Assembly: GCF_900113865.1 (NCBI RefSeq)
Contig: NZ_FOQY01000003.1
Span: 1 to 64,000, forward strand
Direction: 5' to 3'
Length of the DNA: 64,000 bases
From: Streptosporangium canum
GTDB lineage: Bacteria > Actinomycetota > Actinomycetes > Streptosporangiales > Streptosporangiaceae
The notes below the pieces were generated by a model. That model searched no databases. It had not been told where the DNA came from and saw only the letters and a list, made by a program, of their open reading frames with translations. Shown here in pieces: positions 34,627 to 44,939 of the stretch (position 1 is its first letter; each line of letters opens with the position of its first letter). Position numbers and translations under genes: made by a program.

Positions 34627-35354
34627 GCGCGGGCCCGATGTGGCGCTGGCCCGGGATGGCGGGGGCGGCTGCCGCTGTGGCCTCGACGGCCTACGCGCAC
34701 GTGGTCGCCGCCGACGCGGTGGACCCGATGAAAGGCCTGATCAGCGACTACGCGCTGCTCGACACCGGCGCCTGGGCCATGGTCGGCGGCACGATCATGC
34801 TGGCCATGGGCTCCCTGTGGGTCGCGTACGGCCTGGCGCGGGCCGACCCGGCGCGCAGCGCCGCGCCGCGCGTCCTGTTCGTCGCCGGAGCGCTGGGACT
34901 CCTGCTCACCGCGGCGTTCCCCACCGACGCGGCCCCCGGTGTCACCTCGGCCGTCGGGGAGATCCACCGCTGGTCGGCGGCGGTGGTCTTCACCGCGCTG
35001 CCCTGCGCGGGCTGGATGATGGGCCGCCGGTTCCGGAACCGGGCGCTGTCGGCCGTCAGCGTGCTGGCGGCGGTGCTGCTGGCCGCGTTCCTGGCGGCCC
35101 ACCCGGGATCGCTGACCGCAGACCTGATCGGCGGCCCGGCCTACTACGGCCTGATCGAACGCCTGCTGCTGCTGAGCGAGATGGCACTGGTCTTCCTGGC
35201 CGCCCAGGGTATGGACAACCTACCAGACAGTAATAAAAGAGACATATCCCCGCTTACTGACTCCCCCCTTACCTACGCTAACGTAGGTTACGGTTCCGTA
35301 GTGAGTGAGGGAGAGCCTTATGCGAGAGTTCAGTCAGACCGAGCTGCTGCTTGA
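34623..35354 (+). CDS. DUF998 membrane protein
   Basis: A 243-residue protein with six hydrophobic helices (about 8-200) and the SDYALLDTGAW and TDAAPGVTSAVGEIHRWSA motifs of DUF998 proteins, whose function is unknown. It overlaps the glycosyltransferase gene start-to-stop. Its last 45 residues are hydrophilic and unlike a conserved domain: they run through the desaturase promoter and into the first 35 bp of that gene, so the conserved protein may effectively end near residue 198. Confidence 0.85.
   Translation: MSAGPMWRWPGMAGAAAAVASTAYAHVVAADAVDPMKGLISDYALLDTGAWAMVGGTIMLAMGSLWVAYGLARADPARSAAPRVLFVAGALGLLLTAAFPTDAAPGVTSAVGEIHRWSAAVVFTALPCAGWMMGRRFRNRALSAVSVLAAVLLAAFLAAHPGSLTADLIGGPAYYGLIERLLLLSEMALVFLAAQGMDNLPDSNKRDISPLTDSPLTYANVGYGSVVSEGEPYARVQSDRAAA
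35271..35288. promoter_or_regulatory. Inverted repeat in the desaturase promoter
   Basis: ACCTACG (35271-35277) and CGTAGGT (35282-35288) form a perfect 7-bp inverted repeat with a 4-nt spacer, 32 bp before the desaturase ATG. It lies where a -10 box would be and is shaped like a TetR-type operator, possibly sensing acyl chains. Confidence 0.6.
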
Positions 35355-36252
35355 GCTTGAGCCCGTTGTCGCCGGAGAGCTGGACCGGCACCACAAGGTG
35401 GCCAAGGAGTGGTTCCCGCACGAATACGTCCCGTGGTCCGAGGGCAGGGACTACGACGGCCTTTTCGGCGGTGACGCGTGGGTCGAGACCGACTCGAAGA
35501 TCCCCGAGGAGGCGCGGGTCTCCCTCATCGTCAACCTGCTGACCGAGGACAACCTCCCCAGCTACCACTACGAGATCGCCACCGCCTTCGGCCGCGACGC
35601 CGCCTGGGGCACCTGGGTGCACCGGTGGACCGCCGAGGAGGGCCGGCACGGCACCGCCATCCGCGACTACCTGACGGTCACCCGCGCGGTCGACCCGGTC
35701 GCCCTGGAGCGGGCCCGCATGAACCACATGGGCGAGGGCTTCACCAACTCCTACGAGGGTGTGCTCCACTCGCTGGCCTACGTCTCCTTCCAGGAGCTGG
35801 CCACCCGCATCTCCCACCGCAACACCGGCAAGGCCTCACAGGACCCGAACTGCGAGCGCCTGCTCGCCAGGATCGCCGCCGACGAGAACCTGCACATGCT
35901 CTTCTACCGCAACCTGCTCGACGCGGCCTTCAAGCTCACCCCGAGCCAGACGATGCGCGCCGTCACCGACGTGGTGACCACCTTCCAGATGCCCGGCACC
36001 GGGATCGAGGGCTTCACCCGCAAGGCGATGACCATCGCCAACGCCGGAATCTACGACCTGCGCCTGCACCTCGACGACGTCCTCATGCCGGTGCTGCGCC
36101 AGTGGGCCGTCTTCGACATGAAGGACCTCGACTCCGAGGGCGAGAAGGCCCGCGAGGAGCTCGCGGCGTTCCTCGCCCGCCTGGAGGTCTCCGCCTCCCG
36201 CTTCGTCGAGCGCCGCGAGGCCCGCCGCGCCCGCCAGGCCGCCGGCGCCTGA
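35320..36252 (+). CDS. desA: Acyl-ACP desaturase (ferritin-like diiron)
   Basis: A 310-residue soluble diiron enzyme introducing a cis double bond into acyl-ACP chains. Two carboxylate clusters are visible: an early Glu (LTEDNLPSYH) with RWTAEEGRHGTAIRDYL, and the second pair, with the DENLHMLFYRN motif. GAGGGAGA precedes ATG 35320. It overlaps the tail of the DUF998 gene and has its own promoter region with an inverted repeat. A hairpin at 36262-36288 follows. No electron-transfer partner is adjacent. Confidence 0.93.
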   Translation: MREFSQTELLLELEPVVAGELDRHHKVAKEWFPHEYVPWSEGRDYDGLFGGDAWVETDSKIPEEARVSLIVNLLTEDNLPSYHYEIATAFGRDAAWGTWVHRWTAEEGRHGTAIRDYLTVTRAVDPVALERARMNHMGEGFTNSYEGVLHSLAYVSFQELATRISHRNTGKASQDPNCERLLARIAADENLHMLFYRNLLDAAFKLTPSQTMRAVTDVVTTFQMPGTGIEGFTRKAMTIANAGIYDLRLHLDDVLMPVLRQWAVFDMKDLDSEGEKAREELAAFLARLEVSASRFVERREARRARQAAGA

Positions 36253-36261
36253 TCCCTTCAC

Positions 36262-36288
36262 CGAGGGACCGGCACGTGCGGTCCCTCG
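36262..36288 (+). terminator. Terminator after the desaturase gene
   Basis: CGAGGGACCG (36262-36271) pairs with CGGTCCCTCG (36279-36288), a perfect 10-bp stem with a 7-nt loop, ten bases after the stop codon. Confidence 0.8.
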
Positions 36289-36375
36289 CACCCGTCCCAC
36301 CGTGCCCGCGTGACCGCGGTTCTTCCGTCCCCGCTCCCGGGGGTCGGCGGCGCGGCGCGACGGCACCCGTCCAGG

Positions 36376-37143
36376 TCACATCAGGGCGGGGACCTGCTGG
36401 GCGAGGACGAAGATCCCCATGACCAGGACGAACCAGCCGAAGGCGCGGCGCAGCCGGTCGGGGTTGACATGGCCGGCCAGGCGTCCGCCGAGCAGTCCGC
36501 CGACGGCCGCGGCGGCGCTGACGACGAGCGCCACGCGCCAGTCGATGGTGACGGTGTGCAGGTAGCCGGCCAGCCCGGCCAGCGACTTCATCGTGATGAC
36601 CAGCAGGGAGGTGCCGACGGCCGCAACCATCGGCATGCCTCCGAGCAGGACCAGGGCGGGCACGACCAGGAAGCCGCCGCCGGCGCCGACTGTGCCGGTG
36701 ACCAGGCCGACGAGGACGCCGTCGAGGAGGATCTTCCCGATCGGCATGTCGGTCCGGGATGGGCCGGAGATCCGGCTACGGCCTCTGACCATGGCGACGG
36801 CCGTGGCCACCATCATGAGGGCGAAGCCACCGAGCAGGATGGTTTCCGGCAGATAGGGGCCGATCAGTCCGCCGGCGTAGGCGCCTGCCATGCCGGCGGC
36901 ACCGAAGATCAGACCGGTGCGCCAGCGGACGCGCCCGGCACGGGCGTGGGAGACGAGGCCGGCGGCGCTGGTGGCGGCAACCACCAGCAGTGACATCGCG
37001 ATCGCGGTCTTACCTGGCACATGGGCGATGTACATGAGCATGGGCACCATGAGGATGGAGCCGCCACCGCCGAACAGGCCGAGGGTGCCGCCGACCGCGA
37101 CGGCGGCGAGCACCGTCGCGGTGAGCGTCCAGGTGATGATCAT
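36376..37143 (-). CDS. tauE: TauE/SafE family sulfite exporter
   Basis: A 255-residue membrane protein with about eight helices, starting at ATG 37143 and overlapping the preceding gene stop by 4 bp. The glycine-rich motif GGTLGLFGGGGSILMVPMLMYI and its second-half counterpart TGTVGAGGGFLVVPALVLLGGMP are the hallmarks of TauE. It probably exports sulfite or thiosulfate produced by the persulfide dioxygenase encoded three genes upstream. Last gene of the persulfide-stress operon. Confidence 0.92.
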   Translation of the reverse strand: MIITWTLTATVLAAVAVGGTLGLFGGGGSILMVPMLMYIAHVPGKTAIAMSLLVVAATSAAGLVSHARAGRVRWRTGLIFGAAGMAGAYAGGLIGPYLPETILLGGFALMMVATAVAMVRGRSRISGPSRTDMPIGKILLDGVLVGLVTGTVGAGGGFLVVPALVLLGGMPMVAAVGTSLLVITMKSLAGLAGYLHTVTIDWRVALVVSAAAAVGGLLGGRLAGHVNPDRLRRAFGWFVLVMGIFVLAQQVPALM

Positions 37144-37745
37144 GCCCGGGCCTCGCCGCCGCGCAGCCGGGCGATGACGGCGTCGATGTCGAGGTCCCGG
37201 GTGCGGTTGTAGGGCAGTTTGGCCAGGGCCATGCCCATCGCACAGGTGTCGGTGACAGCGGCGAAGGTCAGCCCGGCGCCGACGAACCCGGCGATGAACC
37301 GGGCCGGCGGCCACCAGATGCTGGCCAGGACCGAGGCGGCGACGATGCCGCCGGCCACCAGCCGCACCTGGCGCTCCAGCCCCCAGCGCTGGGCCCGGGT
37401 ACCGGGAATCGGACATGACGCGGAGGCGGTGGGGGCACCGGCACCGGTCCAGGCGTTCATCCCGCCCTCCAGCACCACCACGTCGGTCAGGCCGGCGCGG
37501 GTCAGCGCGGTGTGCGCCTGGGTGGCCCGGCCACCGGACTGGCAGATCAGCAGCATCGTGCCGCCGGCGTCGGCGACGATGCGCCGCAGGTGCGCGTTCA
37601 CCTGGTCCAGGGGCAGGTTGACGGCGCCGGAGATGTGGGCGGAGGCGAACTCACCGGGAGTGCGCACGTCGACGACGAGCACGTCGGGGTCGGCCGCGAT
37701 CAGAGCGCGGGCGGCGGGCACGTCGACACTGGTCTTCATACTCAT
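37140..37745 (-). CDS. Rhodanese-DUF2892 fusion protein
   Basis: About 201 residues from ATG 37745 (37739 also possible). The N-terminal rhodanese domain (about 5-95) carries the active-site loop CQSGGRA, with VVDVRTPGEFASAHISGAVNLP before it. The C-terminal DUF2892 region (GLERQVRLVAGGIVAASVLASIWW) forms two membrane helices and resembles E. coli YgaP. It should carry sulfane sulfur at the membrane and is co-transcribed with the persulfide dioxygenase and TauE. Confidence 0.9.
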   Translation of the reverse strand: MSMKTSVDVPAARALIAADPDVLVVDVRTPGEFASAHISGAVNLPLDQVNAHLRRIVADAGGTMLLICQSGGRATQAHTALTRAGLTDVVVLEGGMNAWTGAGAPTASASCPIPGTRAQRWGLERQVRLVAGGIVAASVLASIWWPPARFIAGFVGAGLTFAAVTDTCAMGMALAKLPYNRTRDLDIDAVIARLRGGEARA

Positions 37746-37836
37746 GATCAAGAAAAGCCTGTTCTTCGGGAGTGGGTGGAGGTGGCCGGATCGGGGTGAT
37801 GGCCGACCGGCGGGGACAGGTCGGGCCGGGGCCGGG

Positions 37837-38010
37837 TGCCGGAGCAGCACGGTGACCGGCCCGCAAGGGGCGGGTCAGTCCGCGGCCCGGTGCCGGAGCA
37901 GAACGGTGACCGGCCAGGGGCGGGTCAGTCCGCGGCCGGATGCCGGAGCAGGACGGTGACCGGCCAGGGGCGGGTCAGTCCGCGGCCGGGTGCCGGAGCA
38001 GGTCGGTGAC
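37837..38010. repeat. 50-54 bp tandem repeats copied from the cstB-like 3' end
   Basis: tgccggagca starts units at 37837, 37891, 37941 and 37991, giving periods of 54, 50 and 50 bp. The last unit lies inside the coding end of the CstB-like gene; on the minus strand each unit encodes a near copy of VTVLLRHPAAD followed by TGA. The repeats fill most of the 229-bp gap to the next gene. Confidence 0.88.
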
Positions 38011-39315
38011 ACCGGCGCCGGTCAGCACGACCGGCCGGTAGCCGGCGGCCAGCAGCAGGCCGGCGGCGATGCTCGCGCGGCGGCCGGAGCCGCAGGCGAC
38101 CAGGACCGGCCGGGAGGCGTCCAGCTCGGCGGGGACGCCGTGAACGGCCAGGTCGGCCAGGAAGCGGTGGACCGCGCCGGGCAGCGCGGCGGCGGCGTGT
38201 TCGCCGGGCATCCGCACATCCAGCAGCTGGGCGCCGGGCTGGGCCAGCCGGGCGGCGAAGGCGGGCAGGTCCAGCAGCTCGAAGGTCTGGTCGGCGGCCG
38301 GCCCGGGGTCGGTGACGACGCCGCGCACGGTGTCGATGCCGATCCGGGCGAGCTGAGTGACGGCCTCGGCGACGTCCTGGCCGGGGTCGGCCACCAGGAC
38401 CAGGGGCGCCCGGTAGGGCAGCAGCCAGCCCGCCCAGCTGCCGAAGTCGGTGTCCAGCTCGATCCCGACCGCTCCGGGGAGCAGGCCGCCGGCCTGCCGG
38501 GCACGCGGGCGGATGTCCACCACGCGGGTGCCCTCGGGCTGGTCGGCCAGATCCGCGACGCTCAGCGTGGGCACGCCCAAGGGCGGCATCGGCGGCACGC
38601 CCATGGTGTTGGCCGGCCCCATGTACGGGTAGAACGCCGGGATCGGCATCGGAGCGGCGAGCAGCTCATCGGCGAAGTCCTCGGCGTCGCCGATGGCCAG
38701 CAGCGGGTTGCCGGCCACCTCCTCGGCGATGGTGGAGGTGTAGCGGCCGGCGCCGGTGGAGGTGCAGAACGACCCCTCACCATGGGTGGGCAGCAGTTCC
38801 ACCCCGCCGGGCAGGCCGGCCAGGCGGTGCAGCGAGCCGTGCTGCAGCCTGGCGAGGGTGCGGGCCCGCTCCGGGCCCAGCAGGTCCGGGCGTCCGGCCG
38901 AAGAGACCAGCAGGCTGCCACCGGAGAACACCGCGACCGGCTCGCCGTCGACGAGCACCAGATAGCTCGTGTGCTCAGGTGTGTGGCCCGGGGTGTGGAT
39001 CGGGCGGATGCTCAGCCCCCGCCCGCCGGGGATGTCCTCCATGTGGAAGGCGGGGGTGTGCGGGTAGGCCGCGGCGGCCGCGGCGGGAAGCACCAGTTGC
39101 GCGCCCGTGGCGAGCGCGGCCTGCTCCCCGCCGGAGACGTAGTCGTTGTGCAGATGGGTCTCCAGCACGAACCGCAGCTCCACATCCCGCTCGGCGGCCT
39201 TGGCCACGAAGCGGTCGATGTCGCGCTGGGGGTCGACGAGGACGCCACGGCCCTCGTGGGTGAGCAGGTAGCTCTGGTCCCCCAGGCCGGGGGTGCGGAA
39301 CGAGATGATCTCCAT
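37975..39315 (-). CDS. cstB: CstB-like persulfide dioxygenase-rhodanese fusion
   Basis: A 446-residue three-domain enzyme from ATG 39315 (AAAGGA upstream). A metallo-beta-lactamase fold (1-about 235) shows THLHNDYVSGG (H54, H56, D58), H111 and H178. Next is a pseudo-rhodanese (about 255-340) whose loop LVADPGQD has no Cys, then an active-looking rhodanese (about 350-446) with C408 in VACGSGRRAS. This order is that of staphylococcal CstB, which oxidises low-molecular-weight persulfides to thiosulfate. Odd: the usual metal-ligand Asp of FTGD is Gly here (G133 in VFSGGSLL). CsoR-type operator sites precede it. Confidence 0.9.
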   Translation of the reverse strand: MEIISFRTPGLGDQSYLLTHEGRGVLVDPQRDIDRFVAKAAERDVELRFVLETHLHNDYVSGGEQAALATGAQLVLPAAAAAAYPHTPAFHMEDIPGGRGLSIRPIHTPGHTPEHTSYLVLVDGEPVAVFSGGSLLVSSAGRPDLLGPERARTLARLQHGSLHRLAGLPGGVELLPTHGEGSFCTSTGAGRYTSTIAEEVAGNPLLAIGDAEDFADELLAAPMPIPAFYPYMGPANTMGVPPMPPLGVPTLSVADLADQPEGTRVVDIRPRARQAGGLLPGAVGIELDTDFGSWAGWLLPYRAPLVLVADPGQDVAEAVTQLARIGIDTVRGVVTDPGPAADQTFELLDLPAFAARLAQPGAQLLDVRMPGEHAAAALPGAVHRFLADLAVHGVPAELDASRPVLVACGSGRRASIAAGLLLAAGYRPVVLTGAGVTDLLRHPAAD

Positions 39316-39340
39316 CGGGAGTCCTTTCAATCAGGTAAAA

Positions 39341-39356
39341 ATACCCCGGGGGGTAT
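39341..39356. promoter_or_regulatory. CstR/CsoR-type operator 1
   Basis: ATACCCC-GG-GGGGTAT at 39341-39356, 25 bp before the CstB-like start codon. Confidence 0.78.
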
Positions 39357-39538
39357 ACGGAAGGCAGAGGTGTGCCCCTTCCGACCCCCCGAGCCGGAGG
39401 GCGGGCATGGCTCTATGGCGGCGACGCCCTCACGGGCGGACCGCGTGGTGCGAGGCCGGCCGAGGCGGCCGAGACCGGTGCGGCGGGAAGGAGCACCGGC
39501 ACCTCTCGGCCACTACGGTGATCTCTCCGCGAGGGAGA

Positions 39539-39556
39539 TATACCCCCGGGGGTATA
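39539..39556. promoter_or_regulatory. CstR/CsoR-type operator 2
   Basis: TATACCCCCGGGGGTATA, a perfect 18-bp palindrome, lies between the cstR-like stop (39640) and the CstB-like start. No convincing gene occupies 39357-39639; a plus-strand ATG at 39565 with AGGAG leads only into antisense of cstR. Confidence 0.82.
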
Positions 39557-39639
39557 CAGGAGACATGGGAATGCGACGCCGGGTCGGCGCCACAGGCCCA
39601 TGCCGTCCGCCGTCCACGTCAAGCCGCAGACCCCACCCC

Positions 39640-41349
<1,710 letters not shown>

Positions 41350-41503
41350 TCATCGCATGCATTCGTTCAGAACGCAACAATCATCCATCTTAAGCCACGA
41401 ATCGGACTCGAAGTGAGCCCACAGCGGGGCCGCACCCGCACGCCGAGCAGCCACCGCCCCGCCGTCATCGTCGTCGTGACCTCGATCGGGCCGCGCCGGG
41501 GAC

Positions 41504-41539
41504 CCGCCGGGGCGGATGCCCGACGGACGGCCCCGGCGG
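41504..41539 (-). terminator. Hairpin after the FAD reductase gene
   Basis: CCGCCGGGGC (41504-41513) pairs with GCCCCGGCGG (41530-41539), a perfect 10-bp stem with a 16-nt loop, just past the stop codon at 41557. Confidence 0.55.
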
Positions 41540-41556
41540 AGGTCGCGCGGCGCCGG

Positions 41557-42792
41557 TCAGCCCGCCGTGAGGTCGGCCAGCGGCACCGAGGGATCGGCGA
41601 GCCGGTCGGGGTCGACCCGCGCGCCGGCGCGGATCAGCTCCTGCGCCGGCGCGATGCCCTCGTCCCACTGGTTGACGTGCATTCCCGCCACGACACGGCC
41701 GCCGGAGAGCCAGAAGGCGTGGAAGGCCCGCGCCTCCAGGTCCCCCCGGACCACGACGGAGTCGTAGCCGCCCGGCGCGAACCAGCCGGAGAACTCCATG
41801 CCGACGTCGTACTGGTCGGTGAAGAAGTACGGTGGCCGGTCGTAGACGACCTTCTGGCCGAGCATGGACCTGCCGGCGGCCAGTCCCCCGTTGAGCGCGT
41901 TGGCCCAGTGCTCGACGCGGATCCGGGTGCCGTACAGCGGGTTGAAGGCACTGGCCACGTCACCGGCGGCGTAGACGTCGGGGTCCTCGGTGCGCAGGGC
42001 CGCGTCGACGACGATCCCGTCGTCGACGGCCAGGCCCGCCCGCTCGGCGAGTTCGGTGCCGGGGCGCACGCCGACACCGACGATCACCACGTCGGCCGGG
42101 ATCTCGCCGCCGTCGCCGGTGGCCACCGCCCGGACCCGCCCGGTGCCGAGGAACCCGGTGACCTCAAGGCCGAGCCGTACGTCGACGCCCTGCCCGCGGT
42201 GCACGTCGGCGAAGAAGGCGCCCATCTCAGGACCGAGCGCCGCCCGCAGCGGCACCGGCTGGGGCTCGACGACGGTCACCTCGCAGCCGTATCCGCGGGC
42301 GGCGGCCGCGGTCTCCAGCCCGATCCACCCGGCTCCCACGACGACAACCCTGCCCCCGCCGCCGATGGCCTCGCGCAACCGCTCGGAGTCGCCGAGGCCG
42401 CGCAGGTAGTGCACGCCGTCCAGGTCCGCGCCGGGCACGTCGAGGCGGCGCGGGGACGAGCCGGGGGCGAGCAGCAGCTTGGCGTATCCCAGCCGCCGGC
42501 CGTCGTCGAGCTCAACCTGGTGAGCGGCCCGGTCGAGGCCGGTCACACGGCGCCCGAGCAGGAGTTCCACGGAGTTGCCGGCGTACCAGCCCTCGTCGTG
42601 GACGTAGACCTTGGCCTTCTCCTCCTTGCCGAGCAGGTAGCCCTTGGAGAGCGGGGGCCGCTCGTACGGGCGTTCGGTCTCGGCCCCGATCAGCGTGATC
42701 CCGCCCGTGAAGCCCTCCTCCCGCAGGGACTGCGCGGCCTTCGCCCCGGCCAGGCCCGCTCCGACGATGACGAACGTCTGCTCGGTAGTCAT
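41557..42792 (-). CDS. FAD/NAD(P)-dependent ferredoxin-reductase-type oxidoreductase
   Basis: A 411-residue flavoprotein from ATG 42792 (GGAAGGGA upstream). The FAD Rossmann motif VGAGLAGAKAA is at the N-terminus, the NAD(P) motif VVGAGWIGLETAAAARGYG is near residue 150, and the FAD-contacting VYAAGDVASA segment is near 275. A reductase_C-type domain ends the protein. Such enzymes pass electrons from NAD(P)H to ferredoxins or rubredoxins serving P450s or dioxygenases. No partner is adjacent. Divergent from the pentapeptide-repeat gene, 76 bp apart. Confidence 0.9.
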   Translation of the reverse strand: MTTEQTFVIVGAGLAGAKAAQSLREEGFTGGITLIGAETERPYERPPLSKGYLLGKEEKAKVYVHDEGWYAGNSVELLLGRRVTGLDRAAHQVELDDGRRLGYAKLLLAPGSSPRRLDVPGADLDGVHYLRGLGDSERLREAIGGGGRVVVVGAGWIGLETAAAARGYGCEVTVVEPQPVPLRAALGPEMGAFFADVHRGQGVDVRLGLEVTGFLGTGRVRAVATGDGGEIPADVVIVGVGVRPGTELAERAGLAVDDGIVVDAALRTEDPDVYAAGDVASAFNPLYGTRIRVEHWANALNGGLAAGRSMLGQKVVYDRPPYFFTDQYDVGMEFSGWFAPGGYDSVVVRGDLEARAFHAFWLSGGRVVAGMHVNQWDEGIAPAQELIRAGARVDPDRLADPSVPLADLTAG

Positions 42793-42868
42793 GGATCCCT
42801 TCCTATCCGATTCCCTCTCCCGTTCCAATGAGCGGCTCACGGCCTGCGACCTGACTAGGCTCCCCCGC

Positions 42869-43552
42869 ATGCCTTCTCGCACCCCTGCCGCCGGGCCACC
42901 GCGGCCGAAGGAACCCCGCTCCCCCAAGCTCACGGCGTCGCTCACCGCCGTGGAGCTCTTCGAGCATGATCTTGAGGATGACGGCGTCTACAGGTCGATG
43001 GAGTTCAGAGGCGTCGACCTGTCGTCCCGCGACGCGGACGCGGTCGAGTTCGAGGGCTGCCGGTTCGTCGACACGCGCCTGTCGGGTACGGCGATGCGCC
43101 GGGGCGGTTTCTCCAACGTGGAACTGGAGCGCTGCGACCTGTCGGGCATGGCGGCCAGGGCGTCGTCGATGCACCGCGCCCGGGTGTCCGCCAGCCGGCT
43201 GACCGGCATGACGTGGTCCGAGTGCGGGTTCAAGGACGTGACGTTCGACGCCTGCCGCGCCGACCTGACGGGGTTCCGGTTCTCCACCTTCAAGAACGCC
43301 GTCTTCCGCGACTGCGCCCTCCCGGAGGCGAACTTCCAGAACGCCGACCTGAAGGGGGTCCGGTTCGAGCGCTGCAACCTGACCGGCGCCCAGTTCTCCG
43401 GCGCGGAGATGGAGGGGGCCCGGTTCGCCGACTGCGTGCTGCTGGGGATCGGCGGCGTGACCAGCCTCAGGGGCGTGACCATCAGGAGCCGGGACGCCCA
43501 GGGGCTGGTCTACAGCCTGGCGAGTGCCATGGGGATCACCATCGAGGAGTAG
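42869..43552 (+). CDS. Pentapeptide-repeat protein
   Basis: A 227-residue protein from ATG 42869. From about residue 35 onward it shows the A(D/N)LxX spacing of a right-handed quadrilateral beta-helix, for example MEFRGVDLSSRDADAVEFEG, ADLTGFRFSTFKNAVFRD and ANFQNADLKGVRFERCNL. Related proteins (MfpA, Qnr) mimic DNA and protect gyrase from fluoroquinolones, but many have other roles. A TAGGCT box 10 bp upstream suggests a leaderless transcript. Confidence 0.87.
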   Translation: MPSRTPAAGPPRPKEPRSPKLTASLTAVELFEHDLEDDGVYRSMEFRGVDLSSRDADAVEFEGCRFVDTRLSGTAMRRGGFSNVELERCDLSGMAARASSMHRARVSASRLTGMTWSECGFKDVTFDACRADLTGFRFSTFKNAVFRDCALPEANFQNADLKGVRFERCNLTGAQFSGAEMEGARFADCVLLGIGGVTSLRGVTIRSRDAQGLVYSLASAMGITIEE

Positions 43553-43959
43553 GACGGCCGGCGCCGGTGGCCGATCCCGCGCCGCCCTCAGGCACGAGGC
43601 CCTGCGCGGACCGGCCGAGGGGGCGCGGCCGGGCTGCGCCCCCATTACGGCCCGGAATGCGCGGGAAACGTGCGCACACCGGTCGGAGAAAGCCGTCCCG
43701 GCCCGCCGGGGTTCCGCTGCGCACAAGTGAGACGGAGTGCCGGGCGGCCCGGAAAAGGATGCGGAATCACACACGCCCGCGACACGCAAGATACTCGATC
43801 GCCAAAATGGGGAAACTTTCGTTTACTCCCGCTAAAACCAAATCCTGCACTCCGCGAAAAGGGGTTCTATATATTGCCTACGCCTTCAAGATCGCGCCAC
43901 GGACGGGAATTACCACGAGCCCCGCCCGTGGTACACCATTTCGCATAGGAGCATGCCGT

Positions 43960-44619
43960 ATGCCATTGATGAGACGATCTGTCCGAGCCGCGGTGAGCTG
44001 TGCCTTCGCAGCGGCTGCCGTCGTGAGCCTCGGGGCCTCCTCCTCCGCGCAAACCAGCATCCCGGACACCCCGCCCACACCGCAGCTCTCGGTCGCGGAA
44101 CCGCCCCCCACGCCCAAGGCTCGCGCCCTGACGGCCGACGAGATCCGCAGCAAGGGGCTGGCCCAGTACATCGACATGTCCCGCCAGAAGGAGATCGCCC
44201 CCACCCTGATCGACGGCTCTCAGGGTAAATTCGCCGCGAGCGTCCCCACTCCCGTCAAGAAGCCCGCCAAGGCCAGCAGCAGGACCTACGCGTCAGGCTG
44301 CTGGTACCTGGAGACGCAATCCGGTTCCGCCACTTACCCGGGAGTCGCCTACCACACATGGTGCGGCGACGGCGTCCAGATCACATACACCTCGGCGAGC
44401 TGCACCGGGAGCACGAGCGGGCCCACCCGCAGGTACGAGGGCTGCCAGAACATCCAGAACTACGGGCTGGGCTGGAACGTCTGGGACGTCACAGATAAGT
44501 GGCATTTCTGCACGGCCTACAATTCCTACACAGGCGTGTGCTCCGCACGGATACACCCGTGGCAGAAGAACCGCTACGACGCGAACGGCCAGGTCTGGCT
44601 CCTTGGATGGGGCAACTGA
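43960..44619 (+). CDS. Secreted protein of unknown function, Cys-rich C-terminal domain
   Basis: A 219-residue exported protein from ATG 43960 with AGGAG 8 bp upstream. A signal peptide covers about 1-31 (SVRAAVSCAFAAAAVVSLGASSSAQT). A Pro-rich linker and a charged segment (TADEIRSKGLAQYIDMSRQKE) follow. The C-terminal domain (about 107-219) is rich in Trp, Tyr and Cys (GCWYLETQSG, WCGDGVQITY, SCTGST, YEGCQNI, HFCTAYNSYTGVCSARIHPWQKNRY), apparently disulfide-linked. No family recognised. The 407-bp upstream gap is A/T-rich near 43790-43880 with TATATATT at 43867. Confidence 0.82.
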   Translation: MPLMRRSVRAAVSCAFAAAAVVSLGASSSAQTSIPDTPPTPQLSVAEPPPTPKARALTADEIRSKGLAQYIDMSRQKEIAPTLIDGSQGKFAASVPTPVKKPAKASSRTYASGCWYLETQSGSATYPGVAYHTWCGDGVQITYTSASCTGSTSGPTRRYEGCQNIQNYGLGWNVWDVTDKWHFCTAYNSYTGVCSARIHPWQKNRYDANGQVWLLGWGN

Positions 44620-44667
44620 GGACTGACCTCCCGAACGCGCACTCCATCCGAACGCGCACCCCATGCC

Positions 44668-44710
44668 ACGGCGACGGCGCCGGCCTCACCACGGCCGGCG
44701 CCGTCGCCGT
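44668..44710 (+). terminator. Very strong terminator hairpin
   Basis: An 18-bp perfect stem, 44668-44685 with 44693-44710, and a 7-nt loop TCACCAC, lies 48 bp after the secreted-protein stop codon. It is one of the longest perfect hairpins in the window. The rest of 44711-44868 shows nothing. Confidence 0.85.
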
Positions 44711-44868
44711 CTCCGCACACGGCGGCCGCCGGGGAACCCGGCCCTCCGGCCGCGCCTCCCGGACACGTGACCACCGCCCGCACACCGTCGCGCGGCGGGC
44801 GAGGCACCACCGCACATCGCCGCCCGAGCCGGAGAACGAACGGGCCCCGGCAGTAATTTCATCACTCG

Positions 44869-44897
44869 TTGACTTTCTGGATGGCCCGCCTTAACGT
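44869..44897 (+). promoter_or_regulatory. Promoter of the rifamycin phosphotransferase-like gene
   Basis: TTGACT (44869-44874) and TAACGT (44892-44897) are 17 bp apart; transcription should begin near 44904, leaving a 36-nt leader with AAGGAG before ATG 44940. No rifamycin-associated inverted repeat was recognised here. Confidence 0.68.
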
Positions 44898-44939
44898 TTC
44901 AGGCACGCATTGGTTGCGGAGCAGCAAGGAGACGCGCCG

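Noticed and set aside
44620-44939. Rifamycin-associated element upstream of the phosphotransferase-like gene
   Set aside because: No inverted repeat resembling that element was recognised in the 320-bp upstream region, only an ordinary promoter and a terminator hairpin.
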